Assembly: GCF_030378205.1 (NCBI RefSeq)
Contig: NZ_CP127385.1
Span: forward strand, 1,714,001-1,778,000
Origin: Bradyrhizobium sp. NP1
GTDB lineage: Bacteria > Pseudomonadota > Alphaproteobacteria > Rhizobiales > Xanthobacteraceae
Length of the DNA: 64,000 nucleotides
Reading direction: 5' to 3'
This document shows, piece after piece, positions 35,314 through 43,746 of the stretch. Numbering within the stretch: the stretch's first letter is position 1; each line of letters opens with the position of its first letter. Position numbers and translations under genes: made by a program. The notes under the pieces were generated by a model that did no database searches, was not told where the DNA came from, and saw nothing but the letters and a program-made list of their open reading frames with translations.

Positions 35314-35964
35314 TCAGATTTTCATCTCCGGGACCTTGTCCGGAACCCGGAGCTCGGCCTCGGTGACGGCCATCACCTCCGCCACGCTGACGCCCGGAGC
35401 GGTCTCGAGCAGGGTGATGGCCCCACCATCGAAGCCGATCACGGCAAGGTCGGTGACCACAAGGTCAACGGGGCGCGACGAGGTCAAGGGCAGCGTGCAT
35501 TTCCGGACGATCTTCGATTTTCCCTTCGCGGCGTGCTGCATGGCAACGATCACGCGCTTTGCGCCGGTGACGAGGTCCATCGCACCGCCCATGCCGGGCA
35601 CCATCTTGCCGGGGATCATCCAGTTGGCGAGGTGTCCGTCGGCGTCGACCTGAAGCCCGCCGAGCACGGTGACATCGACGTGCCCGCCGCGGATCAGGCC
35701 GAACGACATGACGCTGTCAAACGTCGAGGCGCCGGGAAGGGCGCTGATCGGACGTCCGCCGGCATCGGTCAGGTGCGGATGGGCCATGCCCTGTTCGGGG
35801 ATCGGCCCTGTGCCGATCAGGCCGTTCTCCGATTGGAAAAAGACCTTCAGTCCCGGCGGAACATAGTTTGCGACGAGGCTCGGAATGCCAATTCCGAGAT
35901 TGACGAGGTCGCCCGGTCGAAGTTCGAGCGCCACGCGCCGCGCAATTATTGCCTGTGCATCCAT
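35314..35964 (-). CDS. 3-oxoacid CoA-transferase, subunit B
   Basis: The 216-residue protein is a family I CoA-transferase beta subunit. The catalytic glutamate lies in QSENGLIG (Glu at about residue 46), and GGHVDVTVLGGLQVDADGHLANWMIPGK is a conserved block. With subunit A it moves CoA between succinyl-CoA or acetyl-CoA and an oxoacid or short acid (ScoB/AtoA type). It starts 3 nt after the subunit A stop on the same strand. Acceptor specificity cannot be read from sequence. Confidence 0.92.
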   Translation of the reverse strand: MDAQAIIARRVALELRPGDLVNLGIGIPSLVANYVPPGLKVFFQSENGLIGTGPIPEQGMAHPHLTDAGGRPISALPGASTFDSVMSFGLIRGGHVDVTVLGGLQVDADGHLANWMIPGKMVPGMGGAMDLVTGAKRVIVAMQHAAKGKSKIVRKCTLPLTSSRPVDLVVTDLAVIGFDGGAITLLETAPGVSVAEVMAVTEAELRVPDKVPEMKI

Positions 35965-35967
35965 GGC

Positions 35968-36615
35968 TCAACCATTGGCAACGAGGTAGTCAACAAGCGG
36001 GGCCGGGGTGACGACGTGATCCGGTGCGATCACCCCGACGGGTACGATATGCTCCGCGGTGACGATGACGGTGTCGGCGGCCATCGCCATGACCGGATTG
36101 AAATTGCGGGCGGTCAGCGCGTAGGCGAGATTGCCCGAATAGTCCGCCAGGAAAGCATGGATCAGGGCAAAGTCGGATCGAAGAGGCATTTCGATCAGAA
36201 AGGTCTTGCCGTCGAGCTGGATCTGGCGCTTGCCTTCCTCGACGATCGTCCCGACGCCGGTCGGCGTGAGCACACCGCCAAGGCCGCACCCACCGGCGCG
36301 GATGCGTTCGGCCAAGGTGCCCTGAGGCACCAGATCGACCGAAATCTTCTGCTCCATCATCTGTTGCTGGGCCCTGGGGTTCAGCCCGATGTGGCTGGCG
36401 ATCAGCCTCGATACCAGCGCCGCATCGATCAGCTTTCCGACCCCTTTGCCCGGGACAGCGGCGTCGTTGCAGACGAGCGCGAGTTCGGACTTGTGCTGTC
36501 GCACCAGTTCGTCGAGCAGCCGCTCCGGCGTTCCAACCCCCATAAAGCCGCCGACCATCACGCTTGCCCCGTTGGGGATCATGGCGACGGCTTCTTCCGC
36601 AGAGAGCGTTCTCAT
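35968..36615 (-). CDS. 3-oxoacid CoA-transferase, subunit A
   Basis: The start at 36615 gives 215 residues with the family signature SVMVGGFMGVGTPERLLDEL near the N-terminus and GCGLGGVLTPTGVGT near residue 110. It pairs with the downstream beta subunit gene. The open frame extends 24 codons further upstream but lacks CoA-transferase similarity there and would run toward the FixK box, so the ATG with GGAG upstream was preferred. The FixK box lies 75 nt before this start. Confidence 0.92.
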   Translation of the reverse strand: MRTLSAEEAVAMIPNGASVMVGGFMGVGTPERLLDELVRQHKSELALVCNDAAVPGKGVGKLIDAALVSRLIASHIGLNPRAQQQMMEQKISVDLVPQGTLAERIRAGGCGLGGVLTPTGVGTIVEEGKRQIQLDGKTFLIEMPLRSDFALIHAFLADYSGNLAYALTARNFNPVMAMAADTVIVTAEHIVPVGVIAPDHVVTPAPLVDYLVANG

Positions 36616-36689
36616 CCTCGTGCTCCGGTCAGCCCACCTGGGAGGCACAGGTATCGCCGGCAATGTTGGGACGCGAAACGTTCCCACCC

Positions 36690-36703
36690 TTGATCTGAAT
36701 CAA
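36690..36703. promoter_or_regulatory. FixK/FNR-type box, CoA-transferase / K+ channel divergent promoter
   Basis: TTGATCTGAATCAA has perfect arms. It lies 75 nt before the CoA-transferase subunit A and 107 nt before the channel gene. The position fits the CoA-transferase operon better. Confidence 0.75.
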
Positions 36704-36809
36704 TGGTGGCTGCCGGTGCCGACGATCATGGCAATGCAGTCCTGCATCCCGGCTGACGGCCGCTGCGGATCGCGTCAGTACCGCGCTGGGCGCTATGGAA
36801 GGAGTCGAT

Positions 36810-37259
36810 ATGCTCGTTCAGCTGTTGGTGGGAGCCGCCGTCAGCGCGCTGAACATCATCGTCCACGCCGCGGTGACGATCGTCGCGATCGTTGTCGCAC
36901 GCGCTGTCGCGAAAAAAAGCAAGTCGAGCCCCGTGCTATATCTTGCAGGCGTGATTGTCGCGACGTCGTTGCTGGTGATGGTCGCGCACATCATCGAGGT
37001 TTTCATTTGGTCGGTCGCCTACGCCGTCGTGAATGCGGCGCCTGATGATGCCAACCTGGTGTATTTCGCCTTCGTCAACTACACCACGCTGGGTTATGGC
37101 GACGTTACGCCGCTCGCGAAGTGGCGGCTGCTGGGGCCGATGACGGCCATGAACGGTGTCCTGATGTTCGGCTGGTCGACAGCGCTGATGTTTGAAGTGC
37201 TTCTCAGGACGATCGAACTAAATCCGCTTTCCGCAATATCGAGGTCGGAGAAGCTATAG
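36810..37259 (+). CDS. Two-helix potassium-channel-like protein
   Basis: The start at 36810, with GGAAGGAG ideally placed, gives 149 residues. Two N-terminal helices precede a pore region with the selectivity-filter motif TTLGYGDVTP (TLGYGD at 93-98), then a last helix GVLMFGWSTALMFEVLL. This is the Ion_trans_2 pattern of small K+-channel pore proteins without a regulatory domain. The gene converges on the FixK-like regulator, overlapping its end by 6 nt. Confidence 0.82.
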   Translation: MLVQLLVGAAVSALNIIVHAAVTIVAIVVARAVAKKSKSSPVLYLAGVIVATSLLVMVAHIIEVFIWSVAYAVVNAAPDDANLVYFAFVNYTTLGYGDVTPLAKWRLLGPMTAMNGVLMFGWSTALMFEVLLRTIELNPLSAISRSEKL

Positions 37260-37925
37260 ATCGAGTTTTGCAAGCTCGGCGCGATTCAGCAGGACAATCT
37301 GCCGTTGCGTCTGCCCGACGAAGCCAAGAATATCCCTTTCGTGCAGGAACGAAAGCGCTCGGGAGACTGTCTCCAGCGTCAGACCCAGATAGTCCGCAAT
37401 GTCACGGCGGCTCATCGGAAGCGCCATTACGCCAACGCCGCTCAGGCGACGATCCATTTCGAGCAGGAACGCGGCAACGCGTTCCAGCGACGTCTTGCGC
37501 CCGAGAAGCAACATATGGTCCTCGGCGTGCTGCAGGTTGCTTGTCGTCATGTTGAGGAGATCGCGTGCGACCAGCGCATTCGTTTCCGCCACAGTTTCGA
37601 GGCTGATACGCCTGGCGAGCCGCACGGTCGTGTCGACGATCGCCTCCGCAGTGAACCGGTGGGCCGGTCCATTCTCGAGGCCAAAGATGTCGCCGATCAG
37701 GTGGAACGCGCCGATCTGGCGGCGGCCATCGGACAGCAGCTTGTAGCTGCGCACCGCGCCCTCGATCACCTGGTAGACATACTCGGCCGGCTCGGCTTCA
37801 CCGAAGACCTCGGAGCCGCGGCTATATTTGAATTCGCTTAAAATCACATCAGCTCGCGTGAGACCTTCGAGCTCACCAACAAATTTCGGCTTGTTGGCAG
37901 GATTGGCGTTGACGTTGACGAACAT
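37254..37925 (-). CDS. Crp/Fnr family regulator, FixK-like
   Basis: The 223-residue protein has an N-terminal cyclic-nucleotide-type beta roll with DGRRQIGAFHLIGDIFGLE, a dimer helix and a C-terminal winged helix (SRRDIADYLGLTLETVSRAL, about residues 172-191) whose recognition helix ETVSRAL is that of FNR/FixK proteins. There are no cysteines, so there is no Fe-S cluster and none of the redox Cys known in FixK2. It presumably acts on TTGAT-N4-ATCAA boxes, many of which surround it. Its own promoter has an ATTGTCC-type palindrome instead. Confidence 0.88.
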   Translation of the reverse strand: MFVNVNANPANKPKFVGELEGLTRADVILSEFKYSRGSEVFGEAEPAEYVYQVIEGAVRSYKLLSDGRRQIGAFHLIGDIFGLENGPAHRFTAEAIVDTTVRLARRISLETVAETNALVARDLLNMTTSNLQHAEDHMLLLGRKTSLERVAAFLLEMDRRLSGVGVMALPMSRRDIADYLGLTLETVSRALSFLHERDILGFVGQTQRQIVLLNRAELAKLDL

Positions 37926-38030
37926 GGAGCCTCTCCGTGTTTCAACGAGCGCTATTCAGTCCAAGCGCCGCCGCGCCCTGCACCTTTCCTGTACGACCCT
38001 CGGGGCAGGCGGGCTATTGCCTTTGGAGCC

Positions 38031-38048
38031 ATTGTCCTTCCGGACAGT
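38031..38048. promoter_or_regulatory. Palindrome ATTGTCC-TTCC-GGACAGT
   Basis: An inverted repeat with 7-bp arms, one mismatch and a 4-nt spacer lies about 106 nt upstream of the FixK-like gene and 219 nt before the FixJ-like gene. It has the same arms and spacing as the perfect palindrome at 38939-38962. Confidence 0.6.
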
Positions 38049-38266
38049 GGCCGAAGGAACAATACCGGGGTAGATTTCGCAGTTGCAGCATATATTGGCG
38101 CCGGGGGTAAGCGCCGCGTCTACGTGTATATTTGCGATGATACAATCAGATGTTACGGTGGCTCTGTCGAGCCCAAGTTTCAAATTCGATGCATCCGGAA
38201 GCAGGACCTCGCGGCGGCGGCCTAGTTGTTGTGTCGCCTTGTCATCATTATCGGGGGGAGCGCCCC

Positions 38267-38905
38267 GTGTCAGGTACTATCCATATCGTTGACGACGATC
38301 CGTCATTTCGCACAGCGGTCGAGCGCCGTCTGAAGAAGGCGGGATATGAAGTTGCGGCCTATTCCTCCGCGCAGCAACTGCTCGACCATCTGCCTGACGA
38401 AAGAAGTCCAGCGTGCATCCTGCTCGATGTTCGCATACCGGACTTGAGCGGTCCCGAACTGCAGAAGCGTCTGGCCGAGCTCGGTTCGACGCTGCCAATC
38501 ATCTTCCTTACCGGCTATGCAGATGTTCGCACGACGGTAGCTACAATCAAGGCAGGCGCCGAGGATTTTCTGACCAAGCCGGTGAGCTCGGAACAGCTGC
38601 TTCGCGCGATCGAGCAGGCCATGGCTCATCACGAGACCTCGCGCGGTCCAAAGGCGAAGCTGGATGCGCTTCGCGCTCATCTGGCCCGCCTCACTCCACG
38701 AGAGATGCAGGTCTTTGAGCTCGTCGTTCAAGGCAAGATCAACAAGAGGATTGCGGCGGAGCTGGGCGCGACGGAACGCACCATCAAGGCTCATCGTCAC
38801 AGAGTCATGGAAAAGATGGGCGTTCAATCCCTCGCTGAACTCGTATCCATCGCAGAACGGCTTGGCGTCCTGCGCCGACTCTCGGGCGAGCGCGATCGAG
38901 GCTGA
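38267..38905 (+). CDS. FixJ-like two-component response regulator
   Basis: A GTG start with GGGGAG upstream gives 212 residues. The receiver has the acidic cluster DDD (9-11), phospho-acceptor Asp54 (ILLDVRIPD), Thr in FLTGYADV and Lys in FLTKPVS. The C-terminal LuxR/NarL-type helix-turn-helix reads LTPREMQVFELVVQGKINKRIAAELGATERTIKAHR. The style matches FixJ and its paralogues. No kinase gene is adjacent. It is flanked on both sides by ATTGTCC-type palindromes, which are candidates for its own operator. Confidence 0.9.
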   Translation: MSGTIHIVDDDPSFRTAVERRLKKAGYEVAAYSSAQQLLDHLPDERSPACILLDVRIPDLSGPELQKRLAELGSTLPIIFLTGYADVRTTVATIKAGAEDFLTKPVSSEQLLRAIEQAMAHHETSRGPKAKLDALRAHLARLTPREMQVFELVVQGKINKRIAAELGATERTIKAHRHRVMEKMGVQSLAELVSIAERLGVLRRLSGERDRG

Positions 38906-38938
38906 TCGCTCCTTTCAGATATTAACAGGATTTGTGAA

Positions 38939-38962
38939 CCTATTGTCCTCAAGGACAATAGG
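38939..38962. promoter_or_regulatory. Perfect palindrome with core ATTGTCC-N4-GGACAAT
   Basis: The arms CCTATTGTCC and GGACAATAGG (10 bp, perfect) are separated by TCAA. It lies in the gap between the FixJ-like gene and the single-domain receiver gene, about 125 nt before the latter. It could be an operator, and the T-run is too poor for a terminator. Confidence 0.65.
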
Positions 38963-39086
38963 AACGTCGCTTCGAACGTAGTGAGGATTATCAGAGGTGA
39001 TCCTTGCTTACATGAACCTGACAAAACCAGCGATTGACGGGCGTGGTTGCTCCTTATTGAATCGCTAGCGAAGCGGAGGCTGCGCT

Positions 39087-39461
39087 TTGTCTAATCGAAA
39101 GCTTATCTTCGTCGTCGACGACGATCCGGGCACTCTCAGAAGTCTCAAGCGACTGCTCCGAGAGCATGGCTATGACAGCCTTCTCTTTCAAACCGCGAAG
39201 GCGTTCCAGGCGCACGGCGATTTCCGGCGGGCGATCTGCGTCGTTCTCGATATCCAGCTGAACGGCGAATCCGGTATAGAAGTCAGGCATCGATTGAGCG
39301 AGTCGGGGGTGTCGCTCCCCGTCATCTACATCACCGCCAACGATAGCGACGCCGTTCGCACCGCGGCGCTTGAATCCGGATGCATCGCCTTTCTGAGGAA
39401 GCCGTTTCCAGCGAAGGCCCTCCTTGAACCAATTGATCGCGTCGCAGCTGGGCTCGGATAG
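39087..39461 (+). CDS. Single-domain response regulator (CheY-like receiver)
   Basis: A TTG start at 39087 with AGCGGAGG 8 nt upstream gives 124 residues, all receiver. VVDDDPG carries the acidic cluster (11-13), Asp55 in VVLDIQLNG is the phospho-acceptor, T in YITAND and K in FLRKPFP complete the site. There is no output domain. Such stand-alone receivers in rhizobia act as phosphate sinks or adaptors, often close to FixL-type kinases. It is probably co-regulated with the FixJ-like gene upstream. Confidence 0.85.
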   Translation: MSNRKLIFVVDDDPGTLRSLKRLLREHGYDSLLFQTAKAFQAHGDFRRAICVVLDIQLNGESGIEVRHRLSESGVSLPVIYITANDSDAVRTAALESGCIAFLRKPFPAKALLEPIDRVAAGLG

Positions 39462-39484
39462 CGACCGCAAGCAGCCCGATCATC

Positions 39485-40120
39485 CTATTCGTCGATGTCC
39501 TGCTGATAGAGTTCGGCGGGCGTCCCGTTGCGCGTAGCGGCAAAGCGATCGAGCGGTAGGCTTGTGCTGATGGACAGAACGTTCGAATCGATGACCTCGA
39601 GCAGCAGGGTGTGGCCTGTCTCCATCTCCTGGAGCGAGCGGGAGGCGATTGCTTCGGCCGCGATGCAGGTGTTGGTCAGGCACCAGACGAACGGAACCTG
39701 GCGCTGTTGGCCTTGATCGACGCGAAGCTTGACGCCGGCCTGCAGATACAGGCCGGTTGGCAGAAAGAGCTGTAGCCGTGGCGTGGCATCGCCCTGCCGC
39801 TCGATCACATCGGCGCGAACCGCCAACTGCCCGGTGTCCCACACCCCGCTGATGGTCGTGCGGCACACTGTATTGGTTCCGGGGGTCTTGAAGCAGACCT
39901 TGCGCCAGTCACCATACTTGATGTCTTTGACTGCTCGTTGCCCGCGCGGCGCAACTTCGGCCTGGGTCGCTTGGCGCGCTGCGGGTGCTTCGTTGACAAC
40001 GACGCCAGCTTCTTCCGCCCCTGCCGGGCCGCAGGCTGCGGACAGCAACAGGGCAGCGCACCAAATCCATGCGAGGCAGCGTAAGAAGGTCGTAGTCGCC
40101 GTCGCGTTTTGAATCCGCAT
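39485..40120 (-). CDS. Exported invasion-associated locus B (IalB) family protein
   Basis: The start at 40120 (MRIQNATATTTFLRCL) gives 211 residues with a signal peptide ending near PAGAEE. The mature part has IalB family features: YGDWRKVCFKTPGTNTVCRTTIS with paired cysteines, FLPTGLYLQAGVKLRVDQG and VWCLTNTCIAAEAI. The protein is periplasmic. In Bartonella IalB is linked to erythrocyte invasion, but in free-living relatives the role is unknown. It lies 24 nt after the hydrolase stop on the same strand and may share its FixK-box promoter. Confidence 0.82.
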   Translation of the reverse strand: MRIQNATATTTFLRCLAWIWCAALLLSAACGPAGAEEAGVVVNEAPAARQATQAEVAPRGQRAVKDIKYGDWRKVCFKTPGTNTVCRTTISGVWDTGQLAVRADVIERQGDATPRLQLFLPTGLYLQAGVKLRVDQGQQRQVPFVWCLTNTCIAAEAIASRSLQEMETGHTLLLEVIDSNVLSISTSLPLDRFAATRNGTPAELYQQDIDE

Positions 40121-40143
40121 ATCGATCTCCATCTGGCGCGCGG

Positions 40144-41031
40144 CTAGCGGTGCCGATCAAGAAACTGGCTGACCAGGGGGCTCCATAGAGGAATGCTGCT
40201 GGCGGAATCGATCAGGAAGTGGCCATCTTCGCCGAACGGCGGCAACAAGTGATATTCGGCATTGCCTCCGCTATGCGTGTAAGCCTGGAGCATTCGCTGC
40301 GACAACGCTGGCCCGAAATACGTGTCGTTCTCGATGTATATCCACAGCATGGGCGTACGCGCGACACGACCGAAGTCGGCGGTCGCTTCGACCAGCCGGT
40401 CCGGCGCGCAGTTGTTGTTCGGCTTTCCACCGACATGTCCACCGCGTCCGGCTGCGAACGCAATAATCGCTTTCACTGAGGGGAGGTTCTGGCTTGAAAG
40501 GGCGATCGCCGCCCAGCCACCGGCGGACTGTCCGACGACGACCGTATCGTTTGGCAGGGCAAGTCCCTGCTCGGTCATGTAGTCGATGATCCATTTGTCG
40601 AGCAGCGCCGCAGCGAGACCTGCATCGTGAAAGTTCGGGTTGTCACAACTCCCAATTTTTGAGAAGAACACGCCGTACAGTCCGCGGTTCGGCATGTCGA
40701 GCGCGGCTGCGCCGTAACCCGGGCCGACCGGCGCGACCACCATGTTGCCCCGCCGCGCGAACCAAATAGCCGCGTCCCTGAATTCGACCAGTGGAAAGAA
40801 CGCGCGCTCCTGTGCGTTAAGGGACACGCCATGGTTCATGACGACAAGCGGGAATGGACCGCTACCATGCGGGCGGACCACGTAGGCCAGCGTCGGCTGC
40901 GTCACGGGCAACGCCCAGATTTCCTCCTGGATTGCAGGCGGGGTCGGCTCTTCAGCAGCCCGTGAGCCGAGCAGCGCCGCCGTTGTCGCGCAGGCAGCAA
41001 GCGCCAATCGGGTGAGAACATGTCGTAGCAT
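40144..41031 (-). CDS. Exported alpha/beta hydrolase (dienelactone-hydrolase-like)
   Basis: The start at 41031 (MLRHVLTRLALAACATTAALLG) gives 295 residues with a signal peptide. The fold is alpha/beta hydrolase: PLVVMNHGVSLNAQ provides the oxyanion region, VVVGQSAGGWAAI the Ser nucleophile elbow (GQSAGG), ENDTYFGP an acidic residue and GEDGHFLID the catalytic His. It is a periplasmic esterase or hydrolase of unknown substrate. A fully palindromic FixK box lies 76 nt upstream, shared with the divergent gene at 41198. Confidence 0.8.
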   Translation of the reverse strand: MLRHVLTRLALAACATTAALLGSRAAEEPTPPAIQEEIWALPVTQPTLAYVVRPHGSGPFPLVVMNHGVSLNAQERAFFPLVEFRDAAIWFARRGNMVVAPVGPGYGAAALDMPNRGLYGVFFSKIGSCDNPNFHDAGLAAALLDKWIIDYMTEQGLALPNDTVVVGQSAGGWAAIALSSQNLPSVKAIIAFAAGRGGHVGGKPNNNCAPDRLVEATADFGRVARTPMLWIYIENDTYFGPALSQRMLQAYTHSGGNAEYHLLPPFGEDGHFLIDSASSIPLWSPLVSQFLDRHR

Positions 41032-41106
41032 GGCGGTCGTCGCGATCTGCGGCTGGTCCAATGAAGGAGAACGGATCGAAGGCTTTCTCGGTCCGTGTCG
41101 GCGATC

Positions 41107-41120
41107 TTGATCTAGATCAA
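41107..41120. promoter_or_regulatory. FixK/FNR-type box, hydrolase / EipA-like divergent promoter
   Basis: TTGATCTAGATCAA is a perfect 14-bp palindrome midway between the divergent starts (76 and 78 nt). It is the best match in the window. Confidence 0.8.
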
Positions 41121-41197
41121 CACCGGACGTCATCGTTGCGCAGGTATGTGATGACCGACCCCGGCCACGAATGGCCTTCGACGGATAGGGGAGCAGC

Positions 41198-41638
41198 ATG
41201 AATAGGTTTCAACGCGTTCTCGTTCAACTCGTCTTGGTCGGCTGGGCCGCCTGGGTAGCCCTGCCGACCGCGGCACAGGCTGACACGGGCGCCGTTCGTG
41301 TCGTCTTCACGAAGGGTGGGTTCATCGTCGGAGTGGGGAGCGGTCATGGTGTGCTGACGTTTCGCGGCCATCACTACCCCTTCAACGTATCCGGCATGAG
41401 TGTCGGCTTCACGATCGGCGCATCGACCACTCAACTGACCGGAAGGGCATTGCGCCTCAGGAGTCCTGGCGACATCCAGGGGACGTATAGCGTGGTCGGC
41501 GCCGGTGGCGCGCTGGCGGCCGGTGCCGGCGGCGTGCAGCTGCAGAACGAGAAGGGCGTGATCTTGCAGCTGAGCGGCCCCAAGGTTGGCGTCGAACTGT
41601 CGGCCGCGGTCGGAGGCGTCCAGATCGCACTCCAGTGA
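41198..41638 (+). CDS. Small exported EipA/YSC84-like protein, paralogue A
   Basis: The 146-residue protein has a signal peptide (cleavage near AQADT). The Gly/Val-rich mature domain reads VRVVFTKGGFIVGVGSGHGVLTF, then YPFNVSGMSVGFTIGAS and GTYSVVGAGGALAAGAGGVQL. It is clearly paralogous to the protein at 49735 (shared RVVFTK, GVLT, YPF, VSG-SVG, GGVQL positions). The style recalls EipA (DUF1134) and YSC84-like envelope proteins, but that assignment is a guess. It lies next to a perfect FixK box. Confidence 0.7.
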   Translation: MNRFQRVLVQLVLVGWAAWVALPTAAQADTGAVRVVFTKGGFIVGVGSGHGVLTFRGHHYPFNVSGMSVGFTIGASTTQLTGRALRLRSPGDIQGTYSVVGAGGALAAGAGGVQLQNEKGVILQLSGPKVGVELSAAVGGVQIALQ

Positions 41639-41665
41639 GCGCCGGCAGCAGCGTGTCGCGTCCGA

Positions 41666-42469
41666 TCAATACCGTTCGGCGACGAATTTCATGCCACGCA
41701 GCGACGCCTGATCGTTGTAGTGTCCCTTACTGGACCGCTTCGGCAGGCGAACACGGTCGCGCGAAATCTTCCTGAACGGGATCGTTTCAAGCAGGTGCGC
41801 GATACAGTTGAGCCGCGCCCGTCGCTTGTCGTCGGACCGGACGATATACCAGGGCGCGTTCTTCGCGTTTGTCGCCCTCAACATGAGATCGCGGGCTTTC
41901 GAGTACTCGTACCAGCGGCGGAACGACTCGGTGTCCATGGGACTGAGTTTCCATTGCCGCAGCGGATCGTCGATCCGCGCCTTGAACCGTCGCTCCTGTT
42001 CCTCCATCCCGACTTCGAGCCAGATCTTGATCAGGATGATGCCGGCATCGACGATGTATTTCTCTATCTCGGGACACAGCTCGAGGAAGCGTTCGTGCTC
42101 GTCAAGGGAGCAAAAGCCCATGACATATTCGACGCCGGCTCGGTTGTACCAGCTTCGGTCGAAGATGACGATTTCACCGCCAGCCGGAAAGTGCTGCATG
42201 TAGCGTTGCAGGAACATCTGGGTCTTTTCGCGGTCGGATGGAGCGGGAAGGGCGATCACCCGAAACACGCGCGGGCTGACCTTTTCGGTGATTGCCTTGA
42301 TGGTGCCGCCCTTGCCCGCGGCGTCGCGTCCCTCGAACAGGACGATCACCCTGAGCTTCTTGGCCTTCACCCATTCCTGGAGATGACAAAGCCTGACCTG
42401 GAGCTTGCGAAGTTCCTTCTCGTAGGCCTTGCGCTTCATCCGCGAATTCGGCTGTTCGCCCCCCGCCAT
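41666..42469 (-). CDS. ppk2: Polyphosphate kinase 2
   Basis: The 267-residue protein has PPK2 features: Walker A FEGRDAAGKGG (45-55), lid-region PAPSDREKTQMFLQRYMQHFP, Walker B VIFDRSWYNRAGVEYVMGFC (101-120), and the conserved KIWLEVGMEEQERRFKARIDDP. PPK2 enzymes phosphorylate nucleotides with polyphosphate or run in reverse. It starts 15 nt after the stop of the coiled-coil protein on the same strand, so it is probably in the FixK-box operon beginning at 42934. The subclass (ADP or GDP/AMP use) is not determined. Confidence 0.93.
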   Translation of the reverse strand: MAGGEQPNSRMKRKAYEKELRKLQVRLCHLQEWVKAKKLRVIVLFEGRDAAGKGGTIKAITEKVSPRVFRVIALPAPSDREKTQMFLQRYMQHFPAGGEIVIFDRSWYNRAGVEYVMGFCSLDEHERFLELCPEIEKYIVDAGIILIKIWLEVGMEEQERRFKARIDDPLRQWKLSPMDTESFRRWYEYSKARDLMLRATNAKNAPWYIVRSDDKRRARLNCIAHLLETIPFRKISRDRVRLPKRSSKGHYNDQASLRGMKFVAERY

Positions 42470-42484
42470 GTGGCTGACCTCCCC

Positions 42485-42934
42485 TCAGGACCAAACGATG
42501 GTGATGCTGATGTCGCCGGGGACGCCACCCGGAAAGTCGACGATCTGATAGCGGATGCGATAGCCGCGCGGCTTCAGGTAGTCGCTCCAGAGCTGGAAGA
42601 TCTCCTTCGGTATTCCCGTCAGCGTTTTCTCCCAACCCGGTTCCTGCTGATTGATCGCCCGGCCCTTGTCGGTACAAAGCGCGTTGGGAAATCGATAGAC
42701 CTGCACCTCCGTCAGGCCGTTGCGAACGGCACGCTGAATGATGTTGGAAGCAAGCTCGATCTTTTCCTGCTCGGAAAGCCCGGAAGGCTTGCTGAGTTTT
42801 TCTATCAGCGCCCGCTTCTCGGTTTCTGCAGCCGCCGCGCTCCTTGCGTGCTGCTCGGCTTTTTCTGCTTCCTTGAGCGCGGCTTGTTTCTGGATCTCCT
42901 TGGCGGTGGGCAGCAGGTCGTCGATCCCGGGCAT
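42485..42934 (-). CDS. Hypothetical cytoplasmic protein upstream of ppk2
   Basis: The start at 42934, with AGGAGAG upstream, gives 149 residues. An Ala/Glu/Lys-rich helical N-terminal half (KEIQKQAALKEAEKAEQHARS) is followed by a compact alpha/beta part (VQVYRFPNALCTDKGRAINQQEPG, then YRIRYQIVDFPGGVPGDISITIVW). There is no signal peptide and no family is recognised. It precedes ppk2 by 15 nt and has a FixK box 69 nt upstream. Confidence 0.7.
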   Translation of the reverse strand: MPGIDDLLPTAKEIQKQAALKEAEKAEQHARSAAAAETEKRALIEKLSKPSGLSEQEKIELASNIIQRAVRNGLTEVQVYRFPNALCTDKGRAINQQEPGWEKTLTGIPKEIFQLWSDYLKPRGYRIRYQIVDFPGGVPGDISITIVWS

Positions 42935-43002
42935 GGCTCTCTCCTGGTGCGGCTCGGCGCTTATTCTCTTTTGAGATGCTGAGGCGCTGGAAGCCGCCAC
43001 CT

Positions 43003-43016
43003 TTGATCCAAATCAA
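43003..43016. promoter_or_regulatory. FixK/FNR-type box of the ppk2 operon
   Basis: TTGATCCAAATCAA has perfect arms, 69 nt upstream of the 149-residue protein that precedes ppk2. Confidence 0.75.
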
Positions 43017-43111
43017 GCCCCGAGATAACTCGATACCATCGGGTAAGGGGACGACGGCTGCGTGTAGGGGCGGTGGCACGTGATGCTCAGCCGCCGAACC
43101 AACCGGCAGGC

Positions 43112-43125
43112 TTGATGTAGATCAA
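43112..43125. promoter_or_regulatory. FixK/FNR-type box before the 43.2-kb gene
   Basis: TTGATGTAGATCAA has perfect arms, 81 nt before the exported protein at 43206. It is 96 nt from the divergent box at 43003. Confidence 0.75.
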
Positions 43126-43205
43126 CATCGGCGATGCCCAGCGCGATTGCTATTTGCGGGCATCAGCCGCGTATTCCGGGAAGCAAAATTGCGGGGAGAT
43201 AGGGA

Positions 43206-43625
43206 ATGAACGAGGTGCGAAGCGCTGCCGCGATCGCGATCCTGTCACTTTGCGCGATGTTGACTGTCGGCGTGGAGGCGCGCGGTGTCGAATTGACCGG
43301 CGCATGGGCCACCAGCGCGAGCGAGTGCAAGAACGTGTTCGTTCGAAAAGGAAGGGCAAACCAGGTCACCTTCGCACCGCTGTCCGAACTGCATGGCGGC
43401 GGCTTCATCGTCGAGTCAGGCCAGATGGTGGGCAGAACGGCCAGGTGCAAGATCAAGGCCCGGAAGGATGACGGCGAGACCGTCCACATCATCGCGGCCT
43501 GCGCGTCTGATGTCATGCTGTCCAATGTCCAGTTCGAATTGAAAGCGGTCGACCAGGACAAGATCCTGCGGCTGTTTCCCGGAATGCCGGACATGGAGAT
43601 CGGCTACTATCGTTGCCCGATCTGA
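43206..43625 (+). CDS. Exported hypothetical protein
   Basis: The 139-residue protein has a signal peptide (SAAAIAILSLCAMLTVGVEARG). The mature part has WATSASECKNVFVRKG, four cysteines (ECKN, RCKI, ACAS, YRCP) and a charged loop. A GGGGAG site precedes the ATG. Related short periplasmic proteins with the WATS-x-x-CKNVF pattern seem frequent in Bradyrhizobium, without known role. A FixK box lies 81 nt upstream. Confidence 0.7.
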   Translation: MNEVRSAAAIAILSLCAMLTVGVEARGVELTGAWATSASECKNVFVRKGRANQVTFAPLSELHGGGFIVESGQMVGRTARCKIKARKDDGETVHIIAACASDVMLSNVQFELKAVDQDKILRLFPGMPDMEIGYYRCPI

Positions 43626-43746
43626 AGCCCCTGTTCCAATTGAAAAGACGGCACTAGAGTGTCTTGACAGGGCTACCGCAAGAAGCGCCCAGTGGTCGAG
43701 GGCAGAGCGCCGAAAAAACGGCGCCGCCGGGTAAGAGGAGGGTCGA

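Noticed and set aside
38939..38962. Palindrome read as a transcription terminator
   Set aside because: The stem is AT-rich in its outer part, is not followed by a T-run, and a matching palindrome lies in a divergent promoter gap; an operator is more likely.
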